DNA from: Palsa-1392 sp036490335 | GTDB taxonomy: Bacteria; Verrucomicrobiota; Verrucomicrobiia; Chthoniobacterales; UBA10450 | Direction: 5' to 3' | DNA: 64,000 bases | Assembly: GCA_036490335.1 (NCBI GenBank) | Contig: DASXEB010000002.1 | Coordinates: 186,001-250,000, forward strand | In this document: one piece after another, positions 43,491-52,541 of the stretch | How positions within the stretch are numbered: the stretch's first letter is position 1 | Layout of the letters: each line of letters starts with the position of its first letter | Program-made: the position numbers and the translations under genes | The notes under the pieces: generated by a model | What the model was told of the DNA's origin: nothing | What the model saw: only the letters and a program-made list of their open reading frames with translations | The model's database searches: none

Positions 43491-44750
43491 ATGAAAACAT
43501 CCCGCGCCTCCGTTCTTAGCCTCGTCGCCGCGCTGGTTCTTCCTTCTGCCGTTTTGGCCGTAGAGCCTCCGCCGGGCGTAGGGTATGCCAATGATAATAC
43601 GGCGCTCGGTGACGAGGCGCTCTCCCCCGATGATCCGCCGCCTGATAACACCGCGTTAGGTTATCAGGCTCTTTACGGAAACGCGGGAGCAGAAAACACG
43701 GCCGTCGGCTCCCATGCGCTCGCAGGAAGCGCGACGGGCTCGGGCGATGTGGCTGTCGGCTTCCAAGCTCTACTCAGCAATACCAGTGGAAATTACAATA
43801 TCGCCATCGGTAACAATGCGATGGTTTCCAATACGAAGGGCGTGGGGAACGTAGCCATAGGTTACACGGCACTGGAGAATGGAACGACAGCGTCCGATAA
43901 CGTGGCCTGTGGATTTGGGGCGATGGTATTCAATAGCACTGGCGACAGCGACACCGCGATAGGCAATGACGCGATGGCCAATTCGTCCGGCAGCGAAAAT
44001 ACTGCCGTAGGCGACGAAGCGATGAACGGTGCGAACGGGAGCAATAATACCGCCGTGGGTGGCTTCGCCGGGTTGAATTTCGCTGGCAACGGCAACATTG
44101 CCTTGGGTTATTTCTCTGGCGAGAAGGTGACCAACGGATCGAATAATATTGAGATCGGCAACCAAGGTGCCAAAAGCGACGCCAATTACATCCGCATCGG
44201 CGACATTAAGACGCAAAAGAAAACCTTCATTGCCGGCATCAATGGCGTCACGGTCTCCAGCGGGGTCGCAGTCGTCGTCGATAAAATGGGCCAGCTCGGC
44301 GTGGCGACTTCCTCAGCGCGTTTCAAGGATGACATCAAGCCGATGAAAGATGCGAGCGATGTGCTCTTGTCGCTCCAGCCGGTCACCTTTCGCTACAAGA
44401 AAGAACTGGACTCGTTAGGCACGCCGCAGTTCGGCCTGGTCGCCGAGCAGGTGGCGAAGGTAGATCCCGATCTGGTGGCGCGAGATGAGTCGGGCCAGCC
44501 TTACACCGTGCGCTACGAAGCGGTCAACGCGATGTTGCTTAACGAATTTCTGAAGGAGCATCGCAAGGTCGAGCAACTTGAAGCGACCGTGAGTGAGCTA
44601 AAAGCTGAGGCCGCGCGCGAGGCCAGCCTGGAGGCGACGGTTGGGGAGCTGAAAGCCGCGCTCAAACAACAGGCTGCCCAGATTCAGACAGTCAGCGCCC
44701 GGGAGGAAGATGGCCGCACCGCATCGCGGTTGACCTCGGCTAACGAGTGA
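43491..44750 (+). CDS. Exported Hep_Hag protein with S74 intramolecular chaperone domain
   Basis: 419 residues. Signal MKTSRASVLSLVAALVLPSA. About 15 Hep_Hag units (NTALGYQALYGNAGAENTAV). The S74 domain begins at about residue 280 with TSSARFKDDIKPMKDASDVL; Ser and Lys are placed as in the self-cleaving endosialidase-type chaperones. Then LDSLGTPQFGLVAEQVAKVD and a C-terminal coiled coil. S74 domains trimerise tail fibres and then cut themselves off. About 105 bases before the ATG are nearly identical to those before the sister gene at 42425, so this is a tandem duplication. An octamer (44412) lies in the S74 part. Confidence 0.82.
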   Translation: MKTSRASVLSLVAALVLPSAVLAVEPPPGVGYANDNTALGDEALSPDDPPPDNTALGYQALYGNAGAENTAVGSHALAGSATGSGDVAVGFQALLSNTSGNYNIAIGNNAMVSNTKGVGNVAIGYTALENGTTASDNVACGFGAMVFNSTGDSDTAIGNDAMANSSGSENTAVGDEAMNGANGSNNTAVGGFAGLNFAGNGNIALGYFSGEKVTNGSNNIEIGNQGAKSDANYIRIGDIKTQKKTFIAGINGVTVSSGVAVVVDKMGQLGVATSSARFKDDIKPMKDASDVLLSLQPVTFRYKKELDSLGTPQFGLVAEQVAKVDPDLVARDESGQPYTVRYEAVNAMLLNEFLKEHRKVEQLEATVSELKAEAAREASLEATVGELKAALKQQAAQIQTVSAREEDGRTASRLTSANE

Positions 44751-44796
44751 ATGCGCGGCATGGCGGGCATCCGTTTTAGATTTAGGCAGATTCCTT

Positions 44797-44886
44797 TCAT
44801 CGCTCGTTTTTCCTCAGCAGATTTGGTATTTGCTCCCCGCCATAGATGACGCCGGTGTCGATCATCGCGGAGGGTTTTGCGGACAC
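44797..44886 (-). pseudogene. Methyltransferase-start remnant, second locus
   Basis: GTG-started frame of 29 codons: SAKPSAMIDTGVIYGGEQ, then IPNLLRKNER and a TGA. It aligns with the remnant at 20874-20981 over the first 20 residues, including SAKPS and IDT-VIY-GEQ. The 21-bp array B starts about 85 bases upstream on this strand, the same spacing as at the first locus. Confidence 0.5.
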
Positions 44887-44989
44887 AGACGGGAGGTTAG
44901 CGGTTGAGGCGACGAGTTGGCAAGGAATTTGCGAGTTTAGAGCCGGACAGCGGCCCAAATGCAACTTTGGGAAAGGTTCAACAAGGACT

Positions 44990-45262
44990 TTGAAGCCTTG
45001 AACAGGCGCTGTGGAAAGACAGGCGGCCCCTGTTGAAGGATCAACAGCCTCTGGGAAAGATTGAGAAATCGTTAGCCGTCAACGGGAAGAGATTTCCTGT
45101 CTTTCAACAGCCTGCGCCTGTCTTTGAACAGGGGCTGGGCGTTCTTCAACAGCCTCTGGCCGTCTTTCAACAGACATTATTTGTCTTTCAACAGAGTCTG
45201 TTGAAAGACGGGAAGAGGCTGTTGAAGTTCAGAAAGCGTCTGTTGAAACCTTTCCAGGCCAC
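44990..45262. repeat. 21-bp-period tandem array with change of unit orientation (array B)
   Basis: Units start at 45097, 45118, 45139, 45160 and 45181, exactly 21 apart, with consensus near CTGTCTTTCAACAGCCTCTGG. From 45201 the units are the reverse complement (TTGAAAGACGGGAAGAGGCTG at 45201-45221, then 45222, 45243). Weaker units extend left to about 44990 (TTGAAGGATCAACAGCCTCT). The + strand frame 45033-45302 reads heptads such as PVFQQPA, AVFQQTL and LLKFRKR, but the orientation switch makes a real protein doubtful. The remainder of 44751-45406 holds only the methyltransferase remnant. Confidence 0.8.
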
Positions 45263-45406
45263 TTCGGCGTCAATAATGAGCCAGACGAGCGGTTTCGACT
45301 AGTGACGAAAAGTCGCCCTTTAAACTTTTTTCATTTATTTTCAAAAACTTCTACCTGCGACGATTTTCTCAGAAACACCATAAAAGCTAAAAACCTGAGG
45401 GTTAAC

Positions 45407-46075
45407 ATGTTGGCTCCGACGGTTGGCATTACCCATGCTAACCAGGCAGGCATGCAAATAACAAAAGCAGCCATAACATGGCTATTACAACTACCAGACA
45501 TCATCATCTGCGCAATCGTGGATGTGATTATTCTGGCAATGACTGGCAACGCTAACTACACCTCGCCTTTACCGGTGCTGGTGGACGTGAAAGCTGCCAA
45601 CGACGCGGCGAAAGCGGCTCTTGCCGCGGCCGCAGATGGGGGTCGCGTTTTAACCGCGATCAAAAACGCGAAGATGGCACAGTTGGTCGCAATAGTGCGA
45701 CCGCTCGCCTACTACGTAACGGTCACCGCCAACGGTGACATGGCGATTCTGCTCTCGAGCGGTTTTCCCATTCAACAGCCAACCCGCCAGCCAATCGGTC
45801 CGCTCCCGACGCCAACCGCGCCGGTCGCGACCGCAGGCGAGATGTTCGGAACCTTCTTCGCCTCTACGGTGGCGATTAACGGCGCCTATATCTATAACTG
45901 GCGCGTCGCGCTCGCAGCCACTCCCACGGTCTTCGTCTTCCAAAAACAGACGACCCGCGCGGACGTGGAAGTGACCGGCATGAACCGCGGCGATATTTAT
46001 ATCGTCCAGGTCAACGCCGTCGGCGCCGCCGGCCCGTCGGAGTATAGCGACGCGGCCAACATCACCGCGCCGTAA
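45407..46075 (+). CDS. Fibronectin type III-like protein of unknown role
   Basis: 222 residues from MLAPTVGITHANQAG, with GAGGGTTAAC as ribosome binding site. Residues 45-110 read NYTSPLPVLVDVKAANDAAK and GGRVLTAIKNAKMAQLVAIV, a helical domain common in proteins of this type. The C-terminal domain (about 150-222) has strands ending in VTGMNRGDIYIVQVNAVGAA and GPSEYSDAANITAP, a fibronectin type III-like end. No signal peptide is obvious, although a hydrophobic stretch (LPDIIICAIVDVIILAM) follows the start. A terminator follows the gene. Confidence 0.65.
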   Translation: MLAPTVGITHANQAGMQITKAAITWLLQLPDIIICAIVDVIILAMTGNANYTSPLPVLVDVKAANDAAKAALAAAADGGRVLTAIKNAKMAQLVAIVRPLAYYVTVTANGDMAILLSSGFPIQQPTRQPIGPLPTPTAPVATAGEMFGTFFASTVAINGAYIYNWRVALAATPTVFVFQKQTTRADVEVTGMNRGDIYIVQVNAVGAAGPSEYSDAANITAP

Positions 46076-46114
46076 TCACCGGCCACGGGGCCTAACCAAT
46101 AAAGGATAAAAGGG

Positions 46115-46152
46115 AAACGCGCGGGTCGCAAGGCTCGCGCGTTTTCTATTTT
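46115..46152 (+). terminator. Rho-independent terminator
   Basis: AAACGCGCG at 46115-46123 pairs with CGCGCGTTT at 46136-46144 around a 12-base loop and is followed by TTCTATTTTT. It lies 40 bases after the fibronectin-like gene. Confidence 0.85.
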
Positions 46153-46347
46153 TGTCAGGAGGGAAACTAAAGGCTTGTCCGATCATCGTGTGTCGTCGTA
46201 ATCTTGCGCGATCCTACTCGCCTAACGAATGGAAAAGAATACTGGCAAGGATTCCTTCGAGGCGGTACCGAAGAAACAAACGTAGAGCACTGCTCGTTAG
46301 GCACACATCTTTACTCGTTAGTTGAGCAAAGGCAGAAAGGTGAATTT

Positions 46348-46403
46348 GGAAGCCAGAAAACCAGAAATATAAGGGCAAAACGTCCTTCCCTTTTCTGGCT
46401 TCC
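46348..46403. other. 13-bp inverted repeat in an otherwise empty gap
   Basis: GGAAGCCAGAAAA at 46348-46360 is repeated in reverse complement at 46391-46403 with a 30-base loop. It lies just after the end of the minus-strand Cdd1-like gene and may end transcription from that side. Between 46153 and 46347 there are only two octamers (46221 and 46294) and no gene I can support. Confidence 0.5.
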
Positions 46404-46414
46404 TGGTTTCTAAT

Positions 46415-46891
46415 TCATCCCCTCTTTCCGGGGCGGCCTTTGACTGGAACGCGGGCCTTTTGTCGACGTCGGCCTAACAACGCGGTGTCATAGCGCTGTT
46501 TGCGTTCGGCGGTGTAATGCCACCACGGGAGCGCGGGCGCTCCTTCCATGAAACGGACCGCGGAGATGAAGGTGTCGAGGACGCACGGATCCTGGCGAGT
46601 GCGCGTCTTCTCGCAGAGGGCCTGGTAAAGTGCGTGCGGGTCGCGACCGATAAGATCGCGCGGATTCCCGATCCCGATCCGACGGAAATCGCGCGCGAGC
46701 GACGCGCCGATGTTGGGAATCATTTCCAACTCGATCGCGGAATTTGGGTCGGCGGCTTTCGCAGTTCGCGAGGTTCGCACTTTGCGATCTGCGCGGGCGA
46801 TCGTTGGCCCGCGATTTCTCCTTGTTCGTTCGTCCCGGCGTTTCGCTGCGCCCATTTGCTCTTGATTCGCCCGGCGAGGTTTGTCGGTCAT
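46415..46891 (-). CDS. Helix-hairpin-helix protein of the Cdd1 (pathogenicity locus) family
   Basis: 158 residues. The basic N-terminus (MTDKPRRANQEQMGAAKRR) is followed by a Cdd1 domain at about 52-135: MIPNIGASLARDFRRIGIGN, DLIGRDPHALYQALCEKT and RQDPCVLDTFISAVRFMEG, ending with PWWHYTAERK. The HhH motif suggests DNA binding. The tail is Lys/Arg-rich (KARVPVKGRPGKRG). The frame is open up to 47518, but the ATG at 46891 fits the family length. Upstream AATCTGACCCC belongs to a repeated box also seen near 18310 and 51055. Confidence 0.8.
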   Translation of the reverse strand: MTDKPRRANQEQMGAAKRRDERTRRNRGPTIARADRKVRTSRTAKAADPNSAIELEMIPNIGASLARDFRRIGIGNPRDLIGRDPHALYQALCEKTRTRQDPCVLDTFISAVRFMEGAPALPWWHYTAERKQRYDTALLGRRRQKARVPVKGRPGKRG

Positions 46892-47134
46892 GATCGAAAA
46901 GAATCTGACCCCAAGCGCCGATGTCAACGACGGTTTTCCTGCACCGGTTTCCTCTGGCGAAATTGCCGCCGGCAAGCTCGAAAGAACGAGACGCTCGCGA
47001 TCGCCAGGCCGTGCATGCCGCGGGCGCTGGTGTGTGGCCAGTCTGCGCGGCCGTGCCTGGACCTGTCGTCTTTTACTCGTTAGGCAAGACTGCATCCTTG
47101 CCACAAGCCTTCCTGCCTGCTCTTCTTTTTGCAA

Positions 47135-47557
47135 ATGGCAGGGCGCAACGACGACGAGCAGCACCTTCGGCTCCTCACCATCTTTCATTATATCGTGGCG
47201 GGACTGACGGCGTTGTTTGCCATCCTTACTCTGGGCTATGCGGTTATCGGCTGGGCCTTTTTGCACGCGCCTCCACCAAAACACGGGCAGCCGCCGCCGG
47301 TCTGGTTCGGCTGGATCTTCGTCTGCATCGGGATCACTCTTTTTCTGCTCGGCGAATCCTTCGCCGTCTGCATTCTGGCGGCCGGGCGCTCTCTCCGATC
47401 GCGACGAGGCTATTGGTTTGTTTTCGTGATCGCCTGTTTGGAATGCGTCTTCTTTCCGTTCGGCACCGTTCTTGGCCTTTTCACGATCATCGTGCTCTCG
47501 CGAGAATCGGTGAAGCAACTTTTCGGCCGAACAACCTTGGAGCGAACGACCGCCTAA
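47135..47557 (+). CDS. Small integral membrane protein
   Basis: 140 residues with four predicted membrane helices: FHYIVAGLTALFAILTLGYA, a Pro-rich loop (HAPPPKHGQPPP), WFGWIFVCIGITLFLLGESF and YWFVFVIACLECVFFPFG. The end LGLFTIIVLSRESVKQLFG is typical of a widespread unnamed family of small membrane proteins. The ATG at 47135 is preferred to the TTG two codons upstream. Followed after 27 bases by the monooxygenase gene, perhaps one operon. Confidence 0.7.
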   Translation: MAGRNDDEQHLRLLTIFHYIVAGLTALFAILTLGYAVIGWAFLHAPPPKHGQPPPVWFGWIFVCIGITLFLLGESFAVCILAAGRSLRSRRGYWFVFVIACLECVFFPFGTVLGLFTIIVLSRESVKQLFGRTTLERTTA

Positions 47558-47584
47558 CCAGACAATGCCGCCACTTCAAACGCG

Positions 47585-49099
47585 TTGAAGACTCCGACCG
47601 TCCTGATTGCCGGCGCAGGCCCGACCGGTCTGGCACTGGCGCTCTGGCTGACCCGGCTCGGGATCGCCGTGCGAATCATCGACCGGACAAGCGAAGCGGG
47701 CACAACCTCGCGCGCCCTCGCCGTCCAGGCGCGCACGCTGGAGTTTTATCAGCAGCTCGGTTTTGCCGACGAGCTGGTCGAGGGCGGGGTGAAAGTCGTG
47801 GGCGTCAATCTCTGGGTGCGAGGCGCCAAAGCCGCGCGGGTCCCTTTGCGCGACATCGGAAAAGGTGTGACGCCGTTTCCTTTTGCGCTCGTCTATCCGC
47901 AGGACGCTCACGAACGTTTGCTCATCGCGCATCTCGAGGCGCTCGGCGTGCAAGTGGAGCGCGAGACGGAGCTGGTTCGTTTCGCGCAGCGCGCGGATCG
48001 AGTCGAGGCGGTGCTGCGCAAAAAGGATGGCTCCGAGGCTGGCTGCGAAGCGGCTTATCTCGCCGGTTGCGACGGAGCGAGCTCGACGGTGAGAGAATCG
48101 CTCGGCATCGGTTTTCCCGGCGGCACTTATCGAGGCCGGTTCTATGTTGCGGATGTCGAAGCGAGCGGCCGCGCGATCGACGACGAACTGCACATTGATC
48201 TGGACGAGGCGGACCTTCTGCTCCTGTTTCCGATGAAGGGAAAAGGGCGAGTGCGCCTAGTGGGGAACGTGAGCCGCGGTTTGGAGAATGACTCGCGCGA
48301 GCTCACGTTCGACGATGTGAGCGAGCGCGCGATCAAGCATCTCGGGCTCACGATTTCGAAGGTGAACTGGTTCTCGACCTACCGCGTCCATCATCGAGTG
48401 GCCGATCGCTTTCGCGACGGCCGCGTTTTTCTGCTCGGCGATGCGGCGCACATTCACAGTCCCGCCGGCGGACAAGGGATGAATACCGGGATCGGCGATG
48501 CCGTGAATCTGGCCTGGAAGATCGCGGCCGTCGTGCAAGGCGCTTTCAGCGAAAATCTGCTCGAGACCTATGAGGCGGAACGGATCGCCTTTGCCCGCCG
48601 GCTCGTCGCTACGACTGATCGCGGATTCACTTTGGCGACGAAGCGCGGCCGCGTCGCCGCGATCGTGCGAGCGCGGATCGTGCCTGTGATCGCGCCGTTG
48701 CTTTTCCGGTTGCCGGTCTTGCGGCGTTTCTTTTTTCGAACGGCGTCACAAACCGGAATTGAATATCGGCGGAGTCGTCTCAGCGCCGGGAAAGCTGGAG
48801 CGATTCACGGCGGCGATCGACTTCCGTGGCTGGAGTTGAAGTCGGGAGAAGACAACTTCGCGCCGCTCACCGCGCTGAAATGGCAGGTCCATGTTTACGG
48901 GAAGGCGAAGGACGATCTGGCGAAGGCCTGTTCGGAGCTTCGGTTGGCCCTGCACGTTTTCGATTGGCGGGACGAAATGAAACGGGCCGGTTTCAGGGAA
49001 GACGCGGCCTACCTGATCCGTCCGGATGGCTATGTCGCGCTTGCCGACGCGGCGGCTGATACGGCACGCTTGCGGGAATATTTTGTGCGCCTTGCCTGA
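47585..49099 (+). CDS. FAD-dependent monooxygenase (aromatic hydroxylase type)
   Basis: 504 residues with a TTG start. FAD-binding motifs: VLIAGAGPTGLALALWLTRL near residue 6, the DG motif in YLAGCDGASSTVRESLG near 160, and the second FAD contact GRVFLLGDAAHIHSPAGGQG near 280. The last 100 residues form a thioredoxin-like domain ending in YLIRPDGYVALAD, as in PheA/TfdB and MhpA-type hydroxylases. Uses NAD(P)H and oxygen to hydroxylate an aromatic or polyketide-like substrate. No pathway genes are adjacent. Confidence 0.88.
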   Translation: MKTPTVLIAGAGPTGLALALWLTRLGIAVRIIDRTSEAGTTSRALAVQARTLEFYQQLGFADELVEGGVKVVGVNLWVRGAKAARVPLRDIGKGVTPFPFALVYPQDAHERLLIAHLEALGVQVERETELVRFAQRADRVEAVLRKKDGSEAGCEAAYLAGCDGASSTVRESLGIGFPGGTYRGRFYVADVEASGRAIDDELHIDLDEADLLLLFPMKGKGRVRLVGNVSRGLENDSRELTFDDVSERAIKHLGLTISKVNWFSTYRVHHRVADRFRDGRVFLLGDAAHIHSPAGGQGMNTGIGDAVNLAWKIAAVVQGAFSENLLETYEAERIAFARRLVATTDRGFTLATKRGRVAAIVRARIVPVIAPLLFRLPVLRRFFFRTASQTGIEYRRSRLSAGKAGAIHGGDRLPWLELKSGEDNFAPLTALKWQVHVYGKAKDDLAKACSELRLALHVFDWRDEMKRAGFREDAAYLIRPDGYVALADAAADTARLREYFVRLA

Positions 49100-49375
49100 C
49101 CGGAAATCGATCTTTGCCAGGCGTCGGCGATTATCGCCTGTCCTTTACTCGTTAGGCGCAGCCACCGAAAACACAGGCCCGGATTATCGGAGCGCCCATG
49201 TCCTGGCTCCTGATTAAAGGAGTCGATGCGGAGCGCTGGCAAGAGAGTTCGAAAATCAAATCGCGGATAGCGTCGCCCGCACTCGTTTTTTTCTTCGGCG
49301 GACAATTTCGCTAGACGAACGATTCGGTATCTGTTATACCGGACGTTCGGTCTTAAAACGGCCACACAAAAAAAT

Positions 49376-51025
49376 ATGATCAAATCCATACTCGTTCGTT
49401 ATCGAGGAGCGGCGGTTGCGGTTTCCGCGGCGGCGCTTCTTTCTTTCGTCAGCCTGCACTCCGCGCAGGCCCAAAACCGATCGCTCCTTACCCGTCAAAC
49501 CCGCGATGCTGTGACCCAGCAGCAGGCGGCTTTTGTTCAACATCTCGATGGCAGTGCGACGTTACACCTGGCGATCGTCCTGCCGCTTCGCGATGAAGCG
49601 GGATTACAGGGATTCCTGGATAATCTGCAAACGCCGGGCAGTCCGAACTACCGCCAGTATCTCAGCGTGGAGAAGTTCACCGAGATGTTTGGCCCTTCGC
49701 AGAAAGATTACGACGCCGTCGTGCGCTGGGCGCGCGAGAACGGGCTGGTCGTGACGGAGACCGCGCCGAACCGCCTCGTTGTTCAAGTGAATGGCCGCGT
49801 TTCTGATGTGGAGAGAGCGTTACACGTGACGATGAATGTCTACCAGCATCCGACCGAAAACCGGACGTTCTTCGCGCCTGACCGCGAACCGACGACCGAC
49901 CTTTCGGTTCAGTTGTGGCATGTGTCCGGTCTCGATGACTTCGTGATTCCGCGCCCGGCCAATCTGGCGCGCAACGAAAACGCGGCGCCGAATGCGACTG
50001 GATCAGGTCCCGGCGGCGAATTCCTGGGCACCGACATGCGCAAAGCCTACTATGGCACCGGCTCGCTTAACGGCTCAGGTCAATCGGTCGGCCTTCTGGA
50101 ATACGTGGGATACAATCCGGCGGACGTGACCCGATATTTCACTAATTACGGCCCGGCCAACAGTGTCACAATAACGCCGATTTCAACCGACGGCACACCG
50201 GCGACCTGCACGACTTGCGACGACACCGAGCAGGCGCTCGATATCGAGCAGGCAGTCTCGATGGCGCCTTCGATGATTTCTGTGGTCGTTTACGTCGGTT
50301 CGACCGACACGGCGATGTTGAACCGAATGGTGAGCGACAACAGTTGCAAATCGATCAGTTGTTCCTGGGCCTGGCGTCCGGCCGATTCCAAGACGGACGA
50401 TCCGATCTTTGCCGAGATGGCTGGCCAGGGCCAGACCTTCCTGGCGGCTTCGGGCGACAGCGGCTCCTACACTTCCGGTGGATATTATTTCCCGGGAGAA
50501 GATGGTAACGTGATCGCAGTCGGCGGCACCGATCTGGTGACGAACGGCGCGGGTGGCACTTGGAAATCGGAAACCGCCTGGTCTGACAGCACGGGTGGCA
50601 TCTCGCCGGATCACCTGCCGATCCCGTCCTACCAGAAGAACAAGAAATTCGCCAAGGTGGTTGGGATTTCGAAAACCTATCGTAACGTCCCGGACATCGC
50701 CGCGGAAGGTAACTTCGATAACGAAGTCTGCTACGACGGCAGCTGTGGCGGCGGATGGGGTGGCACAAGCTTCGCCGCTCCGCGCTGGGCCGGTTACCTC
50801 GCTCTGGCCAATCAACAGGCCGTCGCAGGCGGTGGCTCGACTCTCGGTTTCCTGAACCCGACCTTCTACAAAATCGGTCTGGGCAAGGCGAAGAAATATA
50901 ACGCCAACTTCCACGACATCTTGTCCGGTTCAAACGGCGCCTACAGCGCGGTCAAGGGTTACGACCTCGTCACCGGCTTTGGCAGTCCGAATGGCCCGAC
51001 GCTGATCAACACGCTGACCCAATAG
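49376..51025 (+). CDS. Sedolisin (S53) protease with pro-domain
   Basis: 549 residues. Signal peptide to SAQAQNRS. Pro-kumamolisin domain at about 60-185 (HLAIVLPLRDEAGLQGFLDN; NGRVSDVERALHVTMNVY). Catalytic domain from about 215: Glu/Asp in DDTEQALDIEQAVSMAP, the oxyanion-hole Asp in LAASGDSGSY, and Ser in GGGWGGTSFAAPRWAG. The calcium site at the end reads NFHDILSGSNG and KGYDLVTGFGSPNG. Therefore an active acid-type secreted endopeptidase is expected. Monocistronic; a terminator-like hairpin follows. Confidence 0.93.
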   Translation: MIKSILVRYRGAAVAVSAAALLSFVSLHSAQAQNRSLLTRQTRDAVTQQQAAFVQHLDGSATLHLAIVLPLRDEAGLQGFLDNLQTPGSPNYRQYLSVEKFTEMFGPSQKDYDAVVRWARENGLVVTETAPNRLVVQVNGRVSDVERALHVTMNVYQHPTENRTFFAPDREPTTDLSVQLWHVSGLDDFVIPRPANLARNENAAPNATGSGPGGEFLGTDMRKAYYGTGSLNGSGQSVGLLEYVGYNPADVTRYFTNYGPANSVTITPISTDGTPATCTTCDDTEQALDIEQAVSMAPSMISVVVYVGSTDTAMLNRMVSDNSCKSISCSWAWRPADSKTDDPIFAEMAGQGQTFLAASGDSGSYTSGGYYFPGEDGNVIAVGGTDLVTNGAGGTWKSETAWSDSTGGISPDHLPIPSYQKNKKFAKVVGISKTYRNVPDIAAEGNFDNEVCYDGSCGGGWGGTSFAAPRWAGYLALANQQAVAGGGSTLGFLNPTFYKIGLGKAKKYNANFHDILSGSNGAYSAVKGYDLVTGFGSPNGPTLINTLTQ

Positions 51026-51061
51026 CGTCCTTTCCTCGTTAGGGGAAAATCGATAAATCTG

Positions 51062-51100
51062 ACCCCGGGTGCGCCGAAAGGTGTGCCCGGGGTTTGTCGT
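51062..51100 (+). terminator. Terminator-like hairpin after the sedolisin gene
   Basis: ACCCCGGG at 51062-51069 pairs with CCCGGGGT at 51086-51093, then TTGTCGTTTG. An octamer (51036) lies between stop codon and hairpin. Confidence 0.7.
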
Positions 51101-51310
51101 TTGTAGGGAAAGCAAAGCGATGCGCGGATTTTTTCACATCGTTCGAATCGGCCGCTAAATTTTTTTGCACACGCAGATACGCTCGTTTCCGCACTCGAAC
51201 CGATTACGTATTGTGGCGATCGCGTTGCCTAACGAAATCCGGGCGGATTTCGTTTGAATAAGTGGCGGCGTGATCGCGTCTTTCCGTTCACAAACATGCA
51301 ACATCAGAAA

Positions 51311-52264
51311 ATGAAAATTAAACTTCCTACCATTGTGCTTGCAGCACTTCTCTTCGCGGGAATGCCGCTCGCTTCTTCATCGGCCTTCGTCGCCGTCTCG
51401 GTGGCGATCGCGCCACCCGTCATCCCGGTTTACGAGCAGCCGCTCTGCCCGACGCCCGGCTACCTTTGGACACCGGGTTACTGGGATTACGCTAACTTTG
51501 GCTACTACTGGGTCCCGGGCGTCTGGGTCGCCCCGCCGCGTGCCGGCCTCTTGTGGACGCCGGGATATTGGGGCTTCGCCGGCGGTCGCTACGTTTTTAA
51601 CCGGGGTTACTGGGGACCGACCGTCGGATTTTACGGCGGAATCGATTACGGATTCGGTTACGTCGGCCACGGCTACTACGGCGGTCGGTGGGACGGCGGC
51701 GTTTTCCGCTACAACACGGCAGTGAGCCGCGTCAACACGACTGTCATTCACAATACCTACGTCGATAACAAAGTTGCCAGCAACAACGCCGGCAGTTCGG
51801 CAAGTTTCAACGGCCCCGGTGGCGCGACCGCCAAGCCCACTGCGCAAGAGCAGGCCGCAGCCAAAGCCCCGCACGTTCCGCCGACTTCGACCCAGCGTTC
51901 GCAGGCAACCGCTGCAAAAAATAATCCCGCAACCCATTTCTCGACCAATAAAGGCAAGCCGCCGACGACAGCGCTGGCCGGGAAACAGACGGGCGTGAAG
52001 ACTTCGGCCGCTTCGGAAAAAACCACCGCCAAGGCGGCCACAATTGGGAAGACCGCCAGCGAGACGAGCAAAACCGGACAGACCGGCAAGACTGAACATA
52101 CCGCGCAAACGAATAATCGGTTGAAGAAAACAACCACTCATCCGAGCTCGCACATGCCGGTTACGACCCACAATCCGGAACTCGGCAAAGCGCCCATGCA
52201 TCGCGCCGGTCCGCCGCAGGCTCCGAAAAAAGGCAAAAAGAAAAACCCGCCGGGTCAGGGCTAA
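51311..52264 (+). CDS. Exported WTPGYW-repeat protein with long disordered tail
   Basis: 317 residues. Signal MKIKLPTIVLAALLFAGMPL. Residues 35-140 hold the repeats YLWTPGYWDYANFGYYWVPG, VW and LLWTPGYWGFAGGRYVFNRG, YW, of the YXWGXW/WTPGYW type. The last 170 residues are a low-complexity tail rich in Ala, Thr, Lys and Pro (ASEKTTAKAATIGKTASETS). An ATG 15 bases upstream is also possible. Secreted, possibly surface associated; function unknown. A strong terminator follows. Confidence 0.8.
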   Translation: MKIKLPTIVLAALLFAGMPLASSSAFVAVSVAIAPPVIPVYEQPLCPTPGYLWTPGYWDYANFGYYWVPGVWVAPPRAGLLWTPGYWGFAGGRYVFNRGYWGPTVGFYGGIDYGFGYVGHGYYGGRWDGGVFRYNTAVSRVNTTVIHNTYVDNKVASNNAGSSASFNGPGGATAKPTAQEQAAAKAPHVPPTSTQRSQATAAKNNPATHFSTNKGKPPTTALAGKQTGVKTSAASEKTTAKAATIGKTASETSKTGQTGKTEHTAQTNNRLKKTTTHPSSHMPVTTHNPELGKAPMHRAGPPQAPKKGKKKNPPGQG

Positions 52265-52304
52265 AGTTCGCGCGATCTCAGATCGCTCACTTGAAAATTG
52301 GTTA

Positions 52305-52339
52305 CCGCCCGCCTGTTCGACCAGGCGGGCGGTTTTTTT
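52305..52339 (+). terminator. Strong rho-independent terminator
   Basis: CCGCCCGCCTG at 52305-52315 pairs perfectly with CAGGCGGGCGG at 52322-52332 around TTCGAC, followed by seven T. Confidence 0.95.
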
Positions 52340-52541
52340 ATCAATGCGCCGAACGGACAGCGAACCCGTCGCGATTTAGCCGGCCATCCTTTTCTCGTTA
52401 GGCAGCGCCCGTTAACATGTTCGCGGAGATTAGGACCGGCGGAATGAACATTTCGCGATCTCCCTGCAACCGAATTGACTCGGCGCGCGGAGAACCTTAC
52501 TGACCAATGCCGCATTTCTGACAGGCGCGCTTTTGCAAAAT

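Noticed and set aside
45033..45302. 90-residue Gln/Phe heptad protein
   Set aside because: The frame exists only because a 21-bp period keeps frame; half of it reads the reverse-complement unit, and no ribosome binding site is seen.
46204..46413. 69-residue frame in the gap
   Set aside because: Contains two octamers and an inverted repeat, has no family resemblance and no ribosome binding site.
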